Shown here one piece after another: positions 30,562 through 39,180 of a DNA stretch of 64,000 bases (the stretch's first letter is position 1; the number at the start of each line of letters is the position of its first letter). The translations under genes and the position numbers were made by a program. This DNA comes from an uncultured Acidobacteriia bacterium. GTDB taxonomy: Bacteria; Acidobacteriota; Terriglobia; Bryobacterales; Bryobacteraceae. The stretch spans positions 79,822-143,821 of the forward strand of contig CAIVVT010000056.1 of NCBI GenBank assembly GCA_903909435.1, in the 5' to 3' direction. The notes below the pieces were generated by a model. It was not told where the DNA came from. It saw only the letters and a program-made list of their open reading frames with translations, and made no database searches.

Positions 30562-31629
30562 ATGGAAGACAGCGGCAACTCACCTGAACCTGTGCGGCTA
30601 TCGCCTCGCCGCCGCCGTCTTGCGCCCGCCGAGTACATCGATGGCGTGCTCAACGGCGAGCGCATGATCCTCGCACGCGCCATCACAGTTATCGAGAGCG
30701 AGCTGGAAAGCGACGGCGCGTTGGCCGCCGAGATTCTGCAAGGCGTGCTGCCGGATGCCGGCGACTCCTTGCGCGTGGGCATCACCGGCGTGCCTGGCGC
30801 CGGCAAGAGTACGTTCATCGATGCGCTGGGCCTGCACATCGTGCGCGACCTCGGCCAGAAGGTAGCGGTCCTCAGCGTCGATCCTTCGAGCCCGGTTTCC
30901 GGCGGCAGCATCCTCGGCGACAAGACGCGTATGGAACGCCTGTCGATGGAGGAGCGCGCCTTTATCCGCCCCTCGCCCGCACGCGGTCACCTCGGCGGCG
31001 TCGCCCGGCGGACCCGCGAGACGATCGTGCTTTGCGAAGCGGCGGGTTACCACAACATCCTCGTTGAGACCGTGGGCGTGGGCCAGTCCGAAACCGCCGT
31101 CCGTTCGATGACCGACTTCTTCCTGCTGCTGATGATCTCCGGCGCGGGCGACGAATTGCAGGGAATCAAGCGCGGCATCCTCGAGATGATTGACGCCATG
31201 GCAATCAACAAGGCCGATGGCGACAACAAACTGAAGGCCGACCGGGCGCGCGTCGAGTACGCAACGGCGCTGCACCTCTTCCCGCCCAGTCTCGATGGCT
31301 GGGTGCCGCAAGTGGTCACGTGCTCCGCGCTGAATGGCGATGGAATCAATCAGATCTGGCAGACCATCCTGCAGCATCGCGACAAGATGCAGGCCTCCGG
31401 TTGGTTCTTGCGCCGCCGCCGTCAGCAGGCCCTGGATTGGATGCGCGAACTCATTTCTTCCGGGCTCGAGGCCGAGTTTTACCGTCATCCTGGCGTTCTC
31501 GCCCGGCTCCCCATTTTGGAAAACGCCGTTCGCGCTTCGCACGCGACTTCTTACAGCGCAGCGCGCGAACTGCTCGCGCTGTTCCGTTCCCGATCAGAGG
31601 TCCCCGCTCCACCGGCGGTGAAGGAGTAA
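30562..31629 (+). CDS. meaB: MeaB-type G-protein chaperone of methylmalonyl-CoA mutase
   Basis: The 355-residue GTPase has the Walker A GVPGAGKST, the Asp-rich SVDPSSPVSGGSILGDKTRM segment, ETVGVGQSE, and NKADGDN for guanine binding, all characteristic of MeaB/ArgK. It guards cofactor loading and repairs the mutase. The frame extends upstream into mutB, but the ATG at 30562 begins the conserved sequence. No Shine-Dalgarno is seen; a GTG at 30529 lies in the hairpin. Expression may depend on the upstream genes. Confidence 0.92.
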   Translation: MEDSGNSPEPVRLSPRRRRLAPAEYIDGVLNGERMILARAITVIESELESDGALAAEILQGVLPDAGDSLRVGITGVPGAGKSTFIDALGLHIVRDLGQKVAVLSVDPSSPVSGGSILGDKTRMERLSMEERAFIRPSPARGHLGGVARRTRETIVLCEAAGYHNILVETVGVGQSETAVRSMTDFFLLLMISGAGDELQGIKRGILEMIDAMAINKADGDNKLKADRARVEYATALHLFPPSLDGWVPQVVTCSALNGDGINQIWQTILQHRDKMQASGWFLRRRRQQALDWMRELISSGLEAEFYRHPGVLARLPILENAVRASHATSYSAARELLALFRSRSEVPAPPAVKE

Positions 31630-31636
31630 CGATTTT

Positions 31637-33139
31637 ATGTCATTGCCTTATCCCATACTGACCGCCGAAGAGGCGGCCGCACTCATTAACAATGGCCAGA
31701 CTATTGGCTTTAGCGGGTTCACGCCCGCCGGCTCCCCGAAGGCGGTCCCACGCGCCCTCGCCGTCCGCGCCAAGGCGGAACACGCCGCGGGCCGCGACTT
31801 CAAAATCGGCGTGCTCACCGGCGCCTCCACCGGCCCCTCCCTCGATAGCGCTCTGGCGGAAGCCGAAGCGATCAGCTTCAGGACGCCGTACCAGTCGAGT
31901 TCCATCCTGCGCAAGCAGATCAACGCAGGCAAAGTGCGCTTCGTTGACATGCACCTGTCGATGCTGCCGCAGGCGGTCCGTTACGGCTTCCTCGGTAAGG
32001 TCCATTGGGCCGTGGTCGAGGCTTGCGACATGACGCCGGGCGGGGGTATTGTGCTGACGACGGGCGTTGGCGCGGCACCCACCTACCTGCGTGAAGCGGA
32101 GAAGGTCATCATCGAGCTGAACGCTTCGCACCCTGCGTCGCTGCTCGGCATGCACGACCTCTTCGAGCCCGCCGACCCGCCGGTCCGCTGGGAAATTCCG
32201 ATCTTCCACGCATCCGATCGCGCCGGTTCGCCGATCGTGGTGATTGATCCGGCCAAGGTGATCGGCGTTGTCCTGACCAACGAGCCGGACGAAACCAAGG
32301 AGTTCTCGGAGGCCACTCCGACCACGGAGAAGATCGGCCAGAACGTGGCCGAGTTCCTCTCGGCCGAACTCCGCGCCGGTCGTATCCCAAAAGAGTTTCT
32401 GCCGCTGCAATCCGGCGTCGGCGACGTCGCCAATTCGGTGCTCGCAGCGTTAGGCAAAGACACCTCCGTCCCTGCCTTCGAGATGTATACCGAGGTGCTG
32501 CAGGATTCGGTCGTGCCTCTGATCGAGAGCGGCCGCTGCAGCTTCGCCTCCACATGCTCGCTCACGCTGAGCCCGGAAGCCATGAAGCATGTTACCTCCA
32601 ACGTGGCGTACTTCAAGAAGCACATCCTGCTCCGTCCGCAGGAGATCTCGAACAACCCGGAGATCGTCCGGCGGCTGGGCATTATCTCAATGAACACCGC
32701 GATTGAGATCGACCTCGGCGGCAACGTGAACTCGACTCACGTGATGGGCCAGCAGATGATGAATGGCATCGGCGGTTCGGGCGACTTCACCCGTAACGCT
32801 TACATGTCGATCTTCAGCTGCGCCTCGACGGCCAAGGGCGGCAAGATCTCCACCATCGTTCCGCTCGCCAGCCACATCGACCACACGGAGCACTCGGTTT
32901 CGGTCGTCATTACCGAACAGGGAGTGGCCGATCTGCGCGGTAAAGACCCGCACGAACGCGCCGAGCTGATCATCGAGAACTGCGCTCACCCCGATTTCAA
33001 AGAGGGGCTGCGCAAGTACCTGCACCTGACCAAGCAAGGCCACGTGCCTCAGTCGATGAGCCTGGCTTTTGCCATGCACCGCCAGTTCCTGAACACCGGC
33101 GACATGCACAACATCGATTGGGAGAACCAGCCCAAATAG
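31637..33139 (+). CDS. Succinate/propionate CoA-transferase (acetyl-CoA hydrolase/transferase family)
   Basis: The 500-residue protein has both halves of the class I CoA-transferase family. Visible blocks are MYTEVLQD (with the conserved Glu region) and NGIGGSGDFTRNAYMSIF in the C-terminal domain. As the last gene of the operon it would move CoA from propionyl-CoA to succinate, closing the Wood-Werkman cycle without ATP. Acetate-forming use is also possible. AAGGAG precedes the ATG by 10 nt. Confidence 0.88.
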   Translation: MSLPYPILTAEEAAALINNGQTIGFSGFTPAGSPKAVPRALAVRAKAEHAAGRDFKIGVLTGASTGPSLDSALAEAEAISFRTPYQSSSILRKQINAGKVRFVDMHLSMLPQAVRYGFLGKVHWAVVEACDMTPGGGIVLTTGVGAAPTYLREAEKVIIELNASHPASLLGMHDLFEPADPPVRWEIPIFHASDRAGSPIVVIDPAKVIGVVLTNEPDETKEFSEATPTTEKIGQNVAEFLSAELRAGRIPKEFLPLQSGVGDVANSVLAALGKDTSVPAFEMYTEVLQDSVVPLIESGRCSFASTCSLTLSPEAMKHVTSNVAYFKKHILLRPQEISNNPEIVRRLGIISMNTAIEIDLGGNVNSTHVMGQQMMNGIGGSGDFTRNAYMSIFSCASTAKGGKISTIVPLASHIDHTEHSVSVVITEQGVADLRGKDPHERAELIIENCAHPDFKEGLRKYLHLTKQGHVPQSMSLAFAMHRQFLNTGDMHNIDWENQPK

Positions 33140-33150
33140 CTCTTGTGAGT

Positions 33151-33241
33151 GAGGCGGCGCTGCGGCGCCGCGTGGGCGCTCCAGAGCCCGCTCCGGGACT
33201 CAGTTAGTCTGGGACCCCGCGCGACTCTGGAGAGCCGCCTC
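33151..33241. repeat. Nested inverted repeat at the end of the propionate operon
   Basis: Outer arms GAGGCGGC (33151-33158) and GCCGCCTC (33234-33241) enclose inner arms CTCCAGAG (33179-33186) and CTCTGGAG (33225-33232), plus a GCGGCGCCGC palindrome (33162-33171). It lies between converging genes and may stop transcription from both sides, or be a dispersed repeat; similar CTCTTGAGAGCCGCC text occurs near 16050. Confidence 0.6.
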
Positions 33242-33280
33242 GCTTCGGACGGCAATCCCATTCTCCGCAGGTCTTCCCAA

Positions 33281-33949
33281 TCAGCGCGAAAAGCCTGCCA
33301 GTTTCACGATGTCGCGGTAGTAGTGGATGTGCTTCCCCTGCTCCCCGCGTTCCCCCGCGGCAGCCATCGAAGCGCTGAGCACGCCGGCCGGCATCGGCCG
33401 GTACTTGGATAGCGATCCAATCATCAAGAACTCGAACGCGCGCGAGATGCGTCCAGCCATGCGTTCTCCGGCGCGCTCTTCGTCGCGTTGGCCCATCAGC
33501 ACTCCCGGCCGGAAGATGTGCAGCGCCTCGAACCCGAGCGTGGACACCGCTTCCTCGGTTTGGCCTTTGGTCTTCAGGTAGAAGCTGGACCCCTGTGGGT
33601 TCGCTCCTGCGCTCGAAACCAGCATCAGGCGCGCTGCGCCGGCCTCGCGCCCCAGTCGCGCGAAGCGTTCGCAATATTCGAAATCCACGCGCCGGAACGC
33701 CTCGCGGCTGCCTGCCGTCTTCATCGTCGTGCCGAGGCAGCAGAACAGGTGCGTTGCCCCCGCGAGGTCCGAGCCCTTCAACTGGTCGTAGTCCACCAGG
33801 CGCTGCTCCAATTTGGGAGCGTCGATGCCCAGCGGCCGTCGGGTCAGTGCGACGATGTGGTCGTAGAAGGCGTCCTCCAACAGGACGTTCAGCAGGTACT
33901 TGCCAATCAGCCCCGTAGACCCAGCCACCACGGCGACGTTTTTTGGCAT
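33281..33949 (-). CDS. NAD(P)-binding oxidoreductase, HTATIP2/TIP30-like
   Basis: The 222-residue protein has the Rossmann motif VAGSTGLIGKYLL (residues 8-20), LVSSAGANPQGSSFYLKTKGQTE with the SDR-like Tyr and Lys, and FRPGVLMGQR. This is the atypical SDR group related to human TIP30 and bacterial YwnB-like enzymes. The substrate is unknown. No Shine-Dalgarno lies before the ATG. It is 19 bp downstream of the flavoprotein gene and is likely co-transcribed with it. Confidence 0.85.
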   Translation of the reverse strand: MPKNVAVVAGSTGLIGKYLLNVLLEDAFYDHIVALTRRPLGIDAPKLEQRLVDYDQLKGSDLAGATHLFCCLGTTMKTAGSREAFRRVDFEYCERFARLGREAGAARLMLVSSAGANPQGSSFYLKTKGQTEEAVSTLGFEALHIFRPGVLMGQRDEERAGERMAGRISRAFEFLMIGSLSKYRPMPAGVLSASMAAAGERGEQGKHIHYYRDIVKLAGFSR

Positions 33950-33968
33950 ATGAGTTCAGGATAGCGGC

Positions 33969-35645
33969 TCAAGCCCTCGGCCATTCGAGTTCGATCCCCT
34001 GCGCCGTCAGCTTGCCTTGGAACTCGCGCAGCAGCTTCTCCGTGTTGCGAACCTGCCTCGGCGCGAGCTTGCGAGCAACGCAATGCGCCGCCAGCATCCC
34101 GGCGCTCTCGCCGATGTTCCACTCCACCGGGTGCAGCCGGTAGCAGCCGTTCGTGATATGCGTGACCCCGAGGTTCTTCGCGGCTGGCAGCAGGTTCTCC
34201 ATGCGCTTCGGGATCAGCGCGCCCAGCGGAATCTGGAAGGGCAGGGAACCGACGTCAATGTAGTTATCGCCTTTCGAACTGGGGTGCAGGTCGATCCGAT
34301 AGCTGCCCACGCCCACGGAGTCGTCGAAGCGCTCCGCCCTGGTCTCTTCCCGCGACTTGCCCGTTGCCTTCATTCGCGCATCGACGCCAACATGGTGTTC
34401 CAGCACGGTGAACTCAGCCTGAATCCGCCGCGCTTCGCGCACGTAAGGATACATGGCGAGTCCGTCCGCCGTACCCATCAGGTCGGGTCTCAAGTGCAGG
34501 CCGCGCCAACCCCGGGGCCCCGTTGCGCGCGGTGCCTCCGTCTGCATCCAATACAGCAACGAGAGGCTGAGCTGTTTCGCGCGCCGGCGATGCCGGGCCG
34601 CTTCCTCCGGCGTATTGCCGTACAGATTGCCCAGCCAGTAGTCGTTTTGCGGCCAGTTCACCAGCGTGACATCGCCGCCTTCAAAACCCGGCCGGTGATT
34701 CTTCGCCCGCACGATGCGCCGGTAGATCCACAGGTTCATCACCCCGGCGGTGACGGCCTCGACTTCGGGGTCGAAGGTGACCTTGCGCTCCTTCAGCGAG
34801 ATCGGCTCGGTCATGGACCAGCTCAGCAGCTTGCCCGGCCAGGCCGGCGTCATCTGCGGGATGTAGTCGTGCCAAAACGCGTATTCCGCTGGCTTCTGAA
34901 TGGTATGGTCCTTCAGCTTGTCGTAGCCCAGCGCGAAACAGACCGTGAAGGCCTGATGGTTGTCCGGCTGGGCTTCTTCGGGAGCGTGCAGTTCGCCGGT
35001 CTGTTTGCGCGATTCAAAACCCGTGACAAACTCGGTCTTCGTCAGCGGCAGCAGGTCGCCTAGTTCGGTCGCGTCGAGGTAGAAGGCCGCTTCCACGCTA
35101 ACCGCCGCTCCCGTCTCCAGATTGCGCAGTCGCACCGCGCGTACGCGCTCCCGCACCACGTCCGCCGCAATCGGCTTGTGACGGGTAAGCAGGGTGAACT
35201 GGCCGTCACGCTCGTAAGGCGCGAGCATCGCCCGCAGGACTTCCAGCGAGACTTTTGGCTCGTGAGTCAGTACGGAGACGCTTCCGCCGCCAGGGTTCAA
35301 TAAAGCGTTCGCGCGCGCCTCGTCGCTCAAGTCCGAGTGATCGCGATAGTATTGCCGCACGGCCTGGCGATAGGCCCGGTAGGCGGCGGTCGCACCGTGC
35401 GACTCAATCCAGGCGTGCTCGTCGGGCGGGACGCCTTGCGAAGTCAACTGCCCGCCGATCCATTCCGTTTCCTCGCTCATCACCACGCGCATTCCGTTGC
35501 GCACCGCGGCGAGCGCAGCCGCGCAGCCGCCCGTCCCCCCGCCGATGACGGCGACATCGCAGCTTAGGCCGCTGCCCGAGCCCCATGCCGGAGCCGCAAC
35601 AGCGAGGCCTGAAAGTGTTTGGAAAAGCGCGCGTCGTGAGAGCAT
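33969..35645 (-). CDS. Secreted FAD-dependent oxidoreductase
   Basis: The 558-residue protein has an N-terminal Tat-like signal (SRRALFQTLSGLAVAAP) and then the FAD dinucleotide motif VIGGGTGGCAAALAAVRNG. The family block EETEWIGGQLTSQG and the C-terminal GCYRLHPVEWNIGESAG match the FAD-dependent oxidoreductase group (PF12831) common in acidobacteria and planctomycetes. The acting compartment would be periplasmic if the signal works. Substrates of the family are largely unknown; polysaccharide or xylitol-like oxidation has been suggested for relatives, without support here. Confidence 0.82.
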   Translation of the reverse strand: MLSRRALFQTLSGLAVAAPAWGSGSGLSCDVAVIGGGTGGCAAALAAVRNGMRVVMSEETEWIGGQLTSQGVPPDEHAWIESHGATAAYRAYRQAVRQYYRDHSDLSDEARANALLNPGGGSVSVLTHEPKVSLEVLRAMLAPYERDGQFTLLTRHKPIAADVVRERVRAVRLRNLETGAAVSVEAAFYLDATELGDLLPLTKTEFVTGFESRKQTGELHAPEEAQPDNHQAFTVCFALGYDKLKDHTIQKPAEYAFWHDYIPQMTPAWPGKLLSWSMTEPISLKERKVTFDPEVEAVTAGVMNLWIYRRIVRAKNHRPGFEGGDVTLVNWPQNDYWLGNLYGNTPEEAARHRRRAKQLSLSLLYWMQTEAPRATGPRGWRGLHLRPDLMGTADGLAMYPYVREARRIQAEFTVLEHHVGVDARMKATGKSREETRAERFDDSVGVGSYRIDLHPSSKGDNYIDVGSLPFQIPLGALIPKRMENLLPAAKNLGVTHITNGCYRLHPVEWNIGESAGMLAAHCVARKLAPRQVRNTEKLLREFQGKLTAQGIELEWPRA

Positions 35646-35784
35646 GATTGAGGTTGAAGTCTATACGCCATTATGGCCCTGAAGCGATCCGGAGGTGACT
35701 GCCTGCAAGCTCTTTCGATTTGGTTGAAGCCGCCGCACGGCGTTGGACGAAGGGGCCTCCCGCGGGATTGGGATCGGTGAGCCG

Positions 35785-36750
35785 ATGGCCATAGTCACTG
35801 TCTCCGGAGAGCCGGGTTGCCGCACCGGTGAAATCGGCCGCCTGGCCGCACAACGATTGGGCTACGAACACCTCAGCGCGGCGCACCTGGACGCGCTGCT
35901 GATCGAGGAGTTCGGGCAGCCTGGTGAGACCCCCTGGCCAGAGAAGGCGTGGCCCGCAATGGCTGCGTCCGTGGTCGTACGGCTCGCCTCTCAATCGCAC
36001 CTGGTGATCGGCGTTGATGGCGCCGAACTGCTGTTCGACGGCTTTCCCGCGCTGTTGCGCGTCCGCGTCGTGGCGCATGCGAATCGCCGGACCGGTAACG
36101 TGATGCTCGACTCCCGGCTCGACCGTGCGGCTGCCAAGCTGCAGATCAAGACTCGTGACAAGGAAGCGCATCTGCTCCGCCGGCTCCGCTTCCGTCGAGC
36201 CACTCCCGCCCCTGAGAACTTCGATCTGATTCTCAATGCCGGGACATTCGATGGCGAGCCGATGGCTGAGTTGATCGCAGCGGCGGCCCGCGGGCGTGCG
36301 CTCGACAGCTTCGGGTTCCTCGCTCCCGCAGCTGAAGCGCAAAGGCAATTCCAACTTCGCCTGCAACTGGCCCGCTACGGGATGAGCCCGAAAGGCCACG
36401 CCAGCCTCAAGAAAGCCCAGTTCTACCATCCGAGCGAGGAGACCTTTGCCAACCTGCTCGACTTCTACCGCATCGCCTGGGAGTACGAACCCAGGAGTTT
36501 CCCGATTGCGTGGGACGCTTCCGGCCGCGTGCTGGAGGCGTTCACTCCCGATTTTTACCTGCCCGAGTCCGACATGTACGTCGAACTGACCACCATGAAA
36601 CAATCCCTGGTGACCAAGAAGAATCGTAAAATCCGGCTGCTCCGGGAAATCTATCCTGGAGTCAACATCCAGGTGTTTTACCAGAAGGACCTGCTGGAAC
36701 TCGTGCTGAAGTACGGTCTTGCGCCCTCCGGAGTTGAAAACCCCGCATGA
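35785..36750 (+). CDS. Cytidylate-kinase-like P-loop domain fused to nuclease-like domain, coupled to hpt
   Basis: The 321-residue protein starts at an ATG with GGTGAG upstream; a TTG at 35743 would add 14 residues. Residues 1-170 resemble the cytidylate-kinase-like family: IVTVSGEPGCRTGEIGRLAA has no P-loop Lys, and later RDKEAHLLRRLRF and FDLILN fit the fold. Residues about 210-310 contain FTPDFYLPESDMYVELTT and KNRKIRLLREIYP, resembling a PD-(D/E)XK nuclease core, although ELT stands where ExK is expected. The gene overlaps hpt by ATGA. Function is unknown; the coupling to purine salvage is the best clue. Confidence 0.65.
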   Translation: MAIVTVSGEPGCRTGEIGRLAAQRLGYEHLSAAHLDALLIEEFGQPGETPWPEKAWPAMAASVVVRLASQSHLVIGVDGAELLFDGFPALLRVRVVAHANRRTGNVMLDSRLDRAAAKLQIKTRDKEAHLLRRLRFRRATPAPENFDLILNAGTFDGEPMAELIAAAARGRALDSFGFLAPAAEAQRQFQLRLQLARYGMSPKGHASLKKAQFYHPSEETFANLLDFYRIAWEYEPRSFPIAWDASGRVLEAFTPDFYLPESDMYVELTTMKQSLVTKKNRKIRLLREIYPGVNIQVFYQKDLLELVLKYGLAPSGVENPA

Positions 36751-37292
36751 AGACGCCGGCCCTCCCAATGATCGAGCGAGTCTTATTGACTCGCGAGCAG
36801 GTCGACAAACGGGTGAAGGAGGTCGCCGCCGACATCTCCGTCCGCTACCGCAGCGGCAACCTGAAGCTGATCGGGGTTCTGAAGGGATCGGTGTTCTTCC
36901 TGACGGCCCTGGCCCGCGAGTTGACCATTCCCGTAAAGGTCGATTTTTTGGCCATCTCCAGTTTCTCCGACCACGGTGGCGTTCCCGGCGTCGTGCGGAT
37001 TGCGAAGGACCTGGACGAGTCGATCGAGGGAGACGATGTCCTGCTGGTGGAAGACATCGTCGATACGGGTTTCACGGCGCGCTATCTGCTGCAGACTCTG
37101 GCGGGACGCGGGCCTAATTCAATTGCCCTGTGCACCATGCTCGACCGCACCCCGCGCCGCATCGTCCCACTGCGGGTGGACTTCTGCTGCTTCGAAATCC
37201 CCGACCGCTTCGTGATCGGCTGCGGGCTCGACTACAAGCAACTCTATCGCAATCTCGATTTCATCGCGGTGATGAAACCGGACAAAGCCTGA
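36747..37292 (+). CDS. hpt: Hypoxanthine phosphoribosyltransferase
   Basis: The 181-residue enzyme shows LKGSVFFLTALAREL, the PRPP-binding block VLLVEDIVDTGFTARYLL, and the purine-contacting end region FVIGCGLDYKQLYRNL. It turns hypoxanthine or guanine plus PRPP into IMP or GMP. It overlaps the kinase-like/nuclease-like gene by 4 bp; an internal ATG at 36768 would remove seven residues. A convergent ahpD ends 28 bp downstream. Confidence 0.95.
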   Translation: MKTPALPMIERVLLTREQVDKRVKEVAADISVRYRSGNLKLIGVLKGSVFFLTALARELTIPVKVDFLAISSFSDHGGVPGVVRIAKDLDESIEGDDVLLVEDIVDTGFTARYLLQTLAGRGPNSIALCTMLDRTPRRIVPLRVDFCCFEIPDRFVIGCGLDYKQLYRNLDFIAVMKPDKA

Positions 37293-37319
37293 ATTCAAGG
37301 ACCGTGTTGGCCAGACGCC

Positions 37320-37841
37320 TCAAATGGCGTCGAGCACAGTCGCCACAGCGTGGATCGTCGCCGCGATGCGAACTGCCGCGGTGACGTGGTTCTCGTTCAG
37401 GCCCTTTTCGCGCACGACGTGTTCGTGCGACGTGACGCATGCCTCGCAGCCCTTGATGGTCGAAGCCGCCAGGCAGGCGAGTTCGAAATCGATCGGGTCA
37501 CCGCCGTGTGAGCGGATGGTCTGCATCCTCAGCCGCGCGGGCACCTGCGCGTATTCGGGCTTGTCCTGGACGAAGTGCCGGAAGCGGTAGAACACATTGT
37601 TCATGCCCATGATGGCGCCCGCGACGCGTCCCGCATTCAGAGCTTCGGGAGCCACCTGGGCGGTCGCCGTGGCCACGATGGCGTCGGTCAATTCCTTGTT
37701 CCGGCTGGCAATCGCGCAGGCCACGGCGCACATCCAGGTCTGCTGCGGTGTCAGTTCCTGTTGCTGCAGCACGTTCTGCAGGTTCACTTTGAGATCCCGC
37801 GCGTAATCGGGGAGTTTGTCGAGGATGGGTTGAAGAGACAT
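37320..37841 (-). CDS. ahpD: Alkyl hydroperoxide reductase AhpD (carboxymuconolactone decarboxylase family)
   Basis: The 173-residue all-helical protein has the redox motif CEACVTSHEHV, with both Cys and the nearby His of AhpD. It would reduce AhpC in the cytoplasm. It is 176 bp downstream of ahpC on the same strand, so it may share its transcript or have its own promoter. No clear ribosome site precedes the ATG. Confidence 0.9.
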   Translation of the reverse strand: MSLQPILDKLPDYARDLKVNLQNVLQQQELTPQQTWMCAVACAIASRNKELTDAIVATATAQVAPEALNAGRVAGAIMGMNNVFYRFRHFVQDKPEYAQVPARLRMQTIRSHGGDPIDFELACLAASTIKGCEACVTSHEHVVREKGLNENHVTAAVRIAATIHAVATVLDAI

Positions 37842-38017
37842 AAGGGCACTAAAATCCGAGCTGAGCCGATATAACTAACCAATCGCCAGGGGCAATCGGG
37901 AAAACAGCCAACGAATCCGCCACCCCCGCTCTCGCGCGGCGGCTACTCCGTTACGACTGGGTTGGAAGCGGGGCGGGGCCGCCAACGGCAGCCCCGGCAG
38001 AAGTGGGCCATGGGCCC

Positions 38018-38554
38018 TTAGACGTGGATGGTTTCTTCGCCCTTGTTCCAGTTGCAGGGGCACAGTTCGTCCGTCTGCAGGGCGTCGAGCACGCGCAGAA
38101 CTTCCTGGGTGTTGCGGCCTACGGAGAGATCGGTCACCATGACGAACTTGATGGTGCCTTCGGGATCGACAATGTAGACGGCGCGCTGCGAAACGCCGGC
38201 TCCCGGGTCCAGGATGCCCAGAGCCGAACTCAGTTCACGCTTCACGTCGGCCAGCATCGGAATCGGGAGTTCCTTCAGATCGGCGTGATTCTGGCGCCAG
38301 GCCAGGTGCACGAATTCACTGTCGATGCTGGCGCCCACCAGCACGGCATCGCGGTCCGCGAAGTCCTGCTTCAATTTGCCGAAAGCGGCGATCTCGGTAG
38401 GACACACAAACGTGAAATCCTTAGGCCAGAAAAAGATTACCAGCCACTTGCCGGCAACGTCCTTGTTCGAGAATGGCGCAAAGGCCTTCTTCGGGTCGAC
38501 GCTGACGACGGACGTCACATTGAACTCGGGAAATTTCTGTCCAACTCCAAGCAT
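38018..38554 (-). CDS. ahpC: Peroxiredoxin AhpC
   Basis: The 178-residue peroxiredoxin has its peroxidatic Cys51 in FTFVCPTE and a C-terminal Cys pair in DELCPCNW that can act as resolving residues. It reduces hydrogen peroxide and alkyl hydroperoxides, with AhpD as likely reductant. AAAGGAG precedes the ATG. It lies 20 bp after the perR stop and should be controlled from the perR promoter. Confidence 0.94.
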   Translation of the reverse strand: MLGVGQKFPEFNVTSVVSVDPKKAFAPFSNKDVAGKWLVIFFWPKDFTFVCPTEIAAFGKLKQDFADRDAVLVGASIDSEFVHLAWRQNHADLKELPIPMLADVKRELSSALGILDPGAGVSQRAVYIVDPEGTIKFVMVTDLSVGRNTQEVLRVLDALQTDELCPCNWNKGEETIHV

Positions 38555-38574
38555 GTAGTTACTCCTTTATCCAA

Positions 38575-39039
38575 CTATCGGGGCTTGTCGGGTTTTGCGG
38601 CGCAGCGTGGACAAAGCCCATAAAACTCCACGACGCATCGCTTCAGTACGAATCCATCTGGCAGTTGTACCCGAAGGCGCACTGGTTCCAGCTCTTCCTC
38701 GCCCAGATCCACCACCATGCGGCACTGTGTACAGACGACATGATGATGGTCTTCCGTGATCGCGTCCACGCGCAAAGAGCCGTGCATCGGGCTCACCTCG
38801 CGCAGCAGGCCAGTGTCCAGGAAGGTCTTCAGATTTTTGTACACGGTCCCCAGCGAAATCGAAGGGAGCTGCTCCCTTACTCTCTCGTAGATGGCCTCGG
38901 GTGTCGGATGGCTGCGCATTTCGTAAACTGTACGAAAAATGATTTCGCGCTGGTGGGTCAGCGCCAGCCCGGCATTGCGGCACCGCTCGCGGAACTCCTG
39001 CACCGCAAATTTTTCGGAATCTACCGCGGAAAACTCCAT
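38575..39039 (-). CDS. perR: Fur-family peroxide regulator (PerR-like)
   Basis: The 154-residue protein has the Fur-type winged helix (about residues 20-90; LTHQREIIFRTVYE, LPSISLGTVYKNLKTF) and the dimerisation domain with DHHHVVC. Structural zinc pairs CTQC and CPRC are present. Its place directly before ahpC and the AT-rich palindrome over its own promoter identify it as the peroxide sensor. The ATG at 39039 has no Shine-Dalgarno and lies only about 12 nt after the -10 box, so the message may be nearly leaderless. Confidence 0.88.
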   Translation of the reverse strand: MEFSAVDSEKFAVQEFRERCRNAGLALTHQREIIFRTVYEMRSHPTPEAIYERVREQLPSISLGTVYKNLKTFLDTGLLREVSPMHGSLRVDAITEDHHHVVCTQCRMVVDLGEEELEPVRLRVQLPDGFVLKRCVVEFYGLCPRCAAKPDKPR

Positions 39040-39042
39040 CGA

Positions 39043-39079
39043 TAATAATTATTAAACAATAAATATTATCATTCGTCAA
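39043..39079 (-). promoter_or_regulatory. perR promoter with overlapping PerR/Fur-type operator
   Basis: On the minus strand TTGACG (-35, complement of 39074-39079), 17 nt, and TTTAAT (-10, complement of 39051-39056) form a good promoter. The 12-bp palindrome TAATAATTATTA (39043-39054) overlaps the -10 box and start point and resembles PerR/Fur boxes. This should allow autorepression of perR-ahpC. Confidence 0.65.
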
Positions 39080-39090
39080 GTTCGCGTTCG

Positions 39091-39180
39091 ATTACCGGCC
39101 CGAGGGGTGTCTCACATGCCGACAGGCCGGTAATTCTGACCTTATGGAGACTGGAGCGAGCTTGTAACTCCCGGCCTGTC
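39091..39180. repeat. Two overlapping, mutually exclusive inverted repeats
   Basis: ATTACCGGCC (39091-39100) pairs with GGCCGGTAAT (39125-39134). GACAGGCCGG (39121-39130) pairs with CCGGCCTGTC (39171-39180). Both are perfect 10-bp stems and share the middle GGCCGG, so only one can form at a time. A third GGCCGG occurs at 39237-39242. The region lies between divergent perR and ccmE. Confidence 0.6.

Noticed and set aside
35671..36768. 365-codon minus-strand frame
   Set aside because: Lies opposite the kinase-like/nuclease-like gene, has no motif and no ribosome site.
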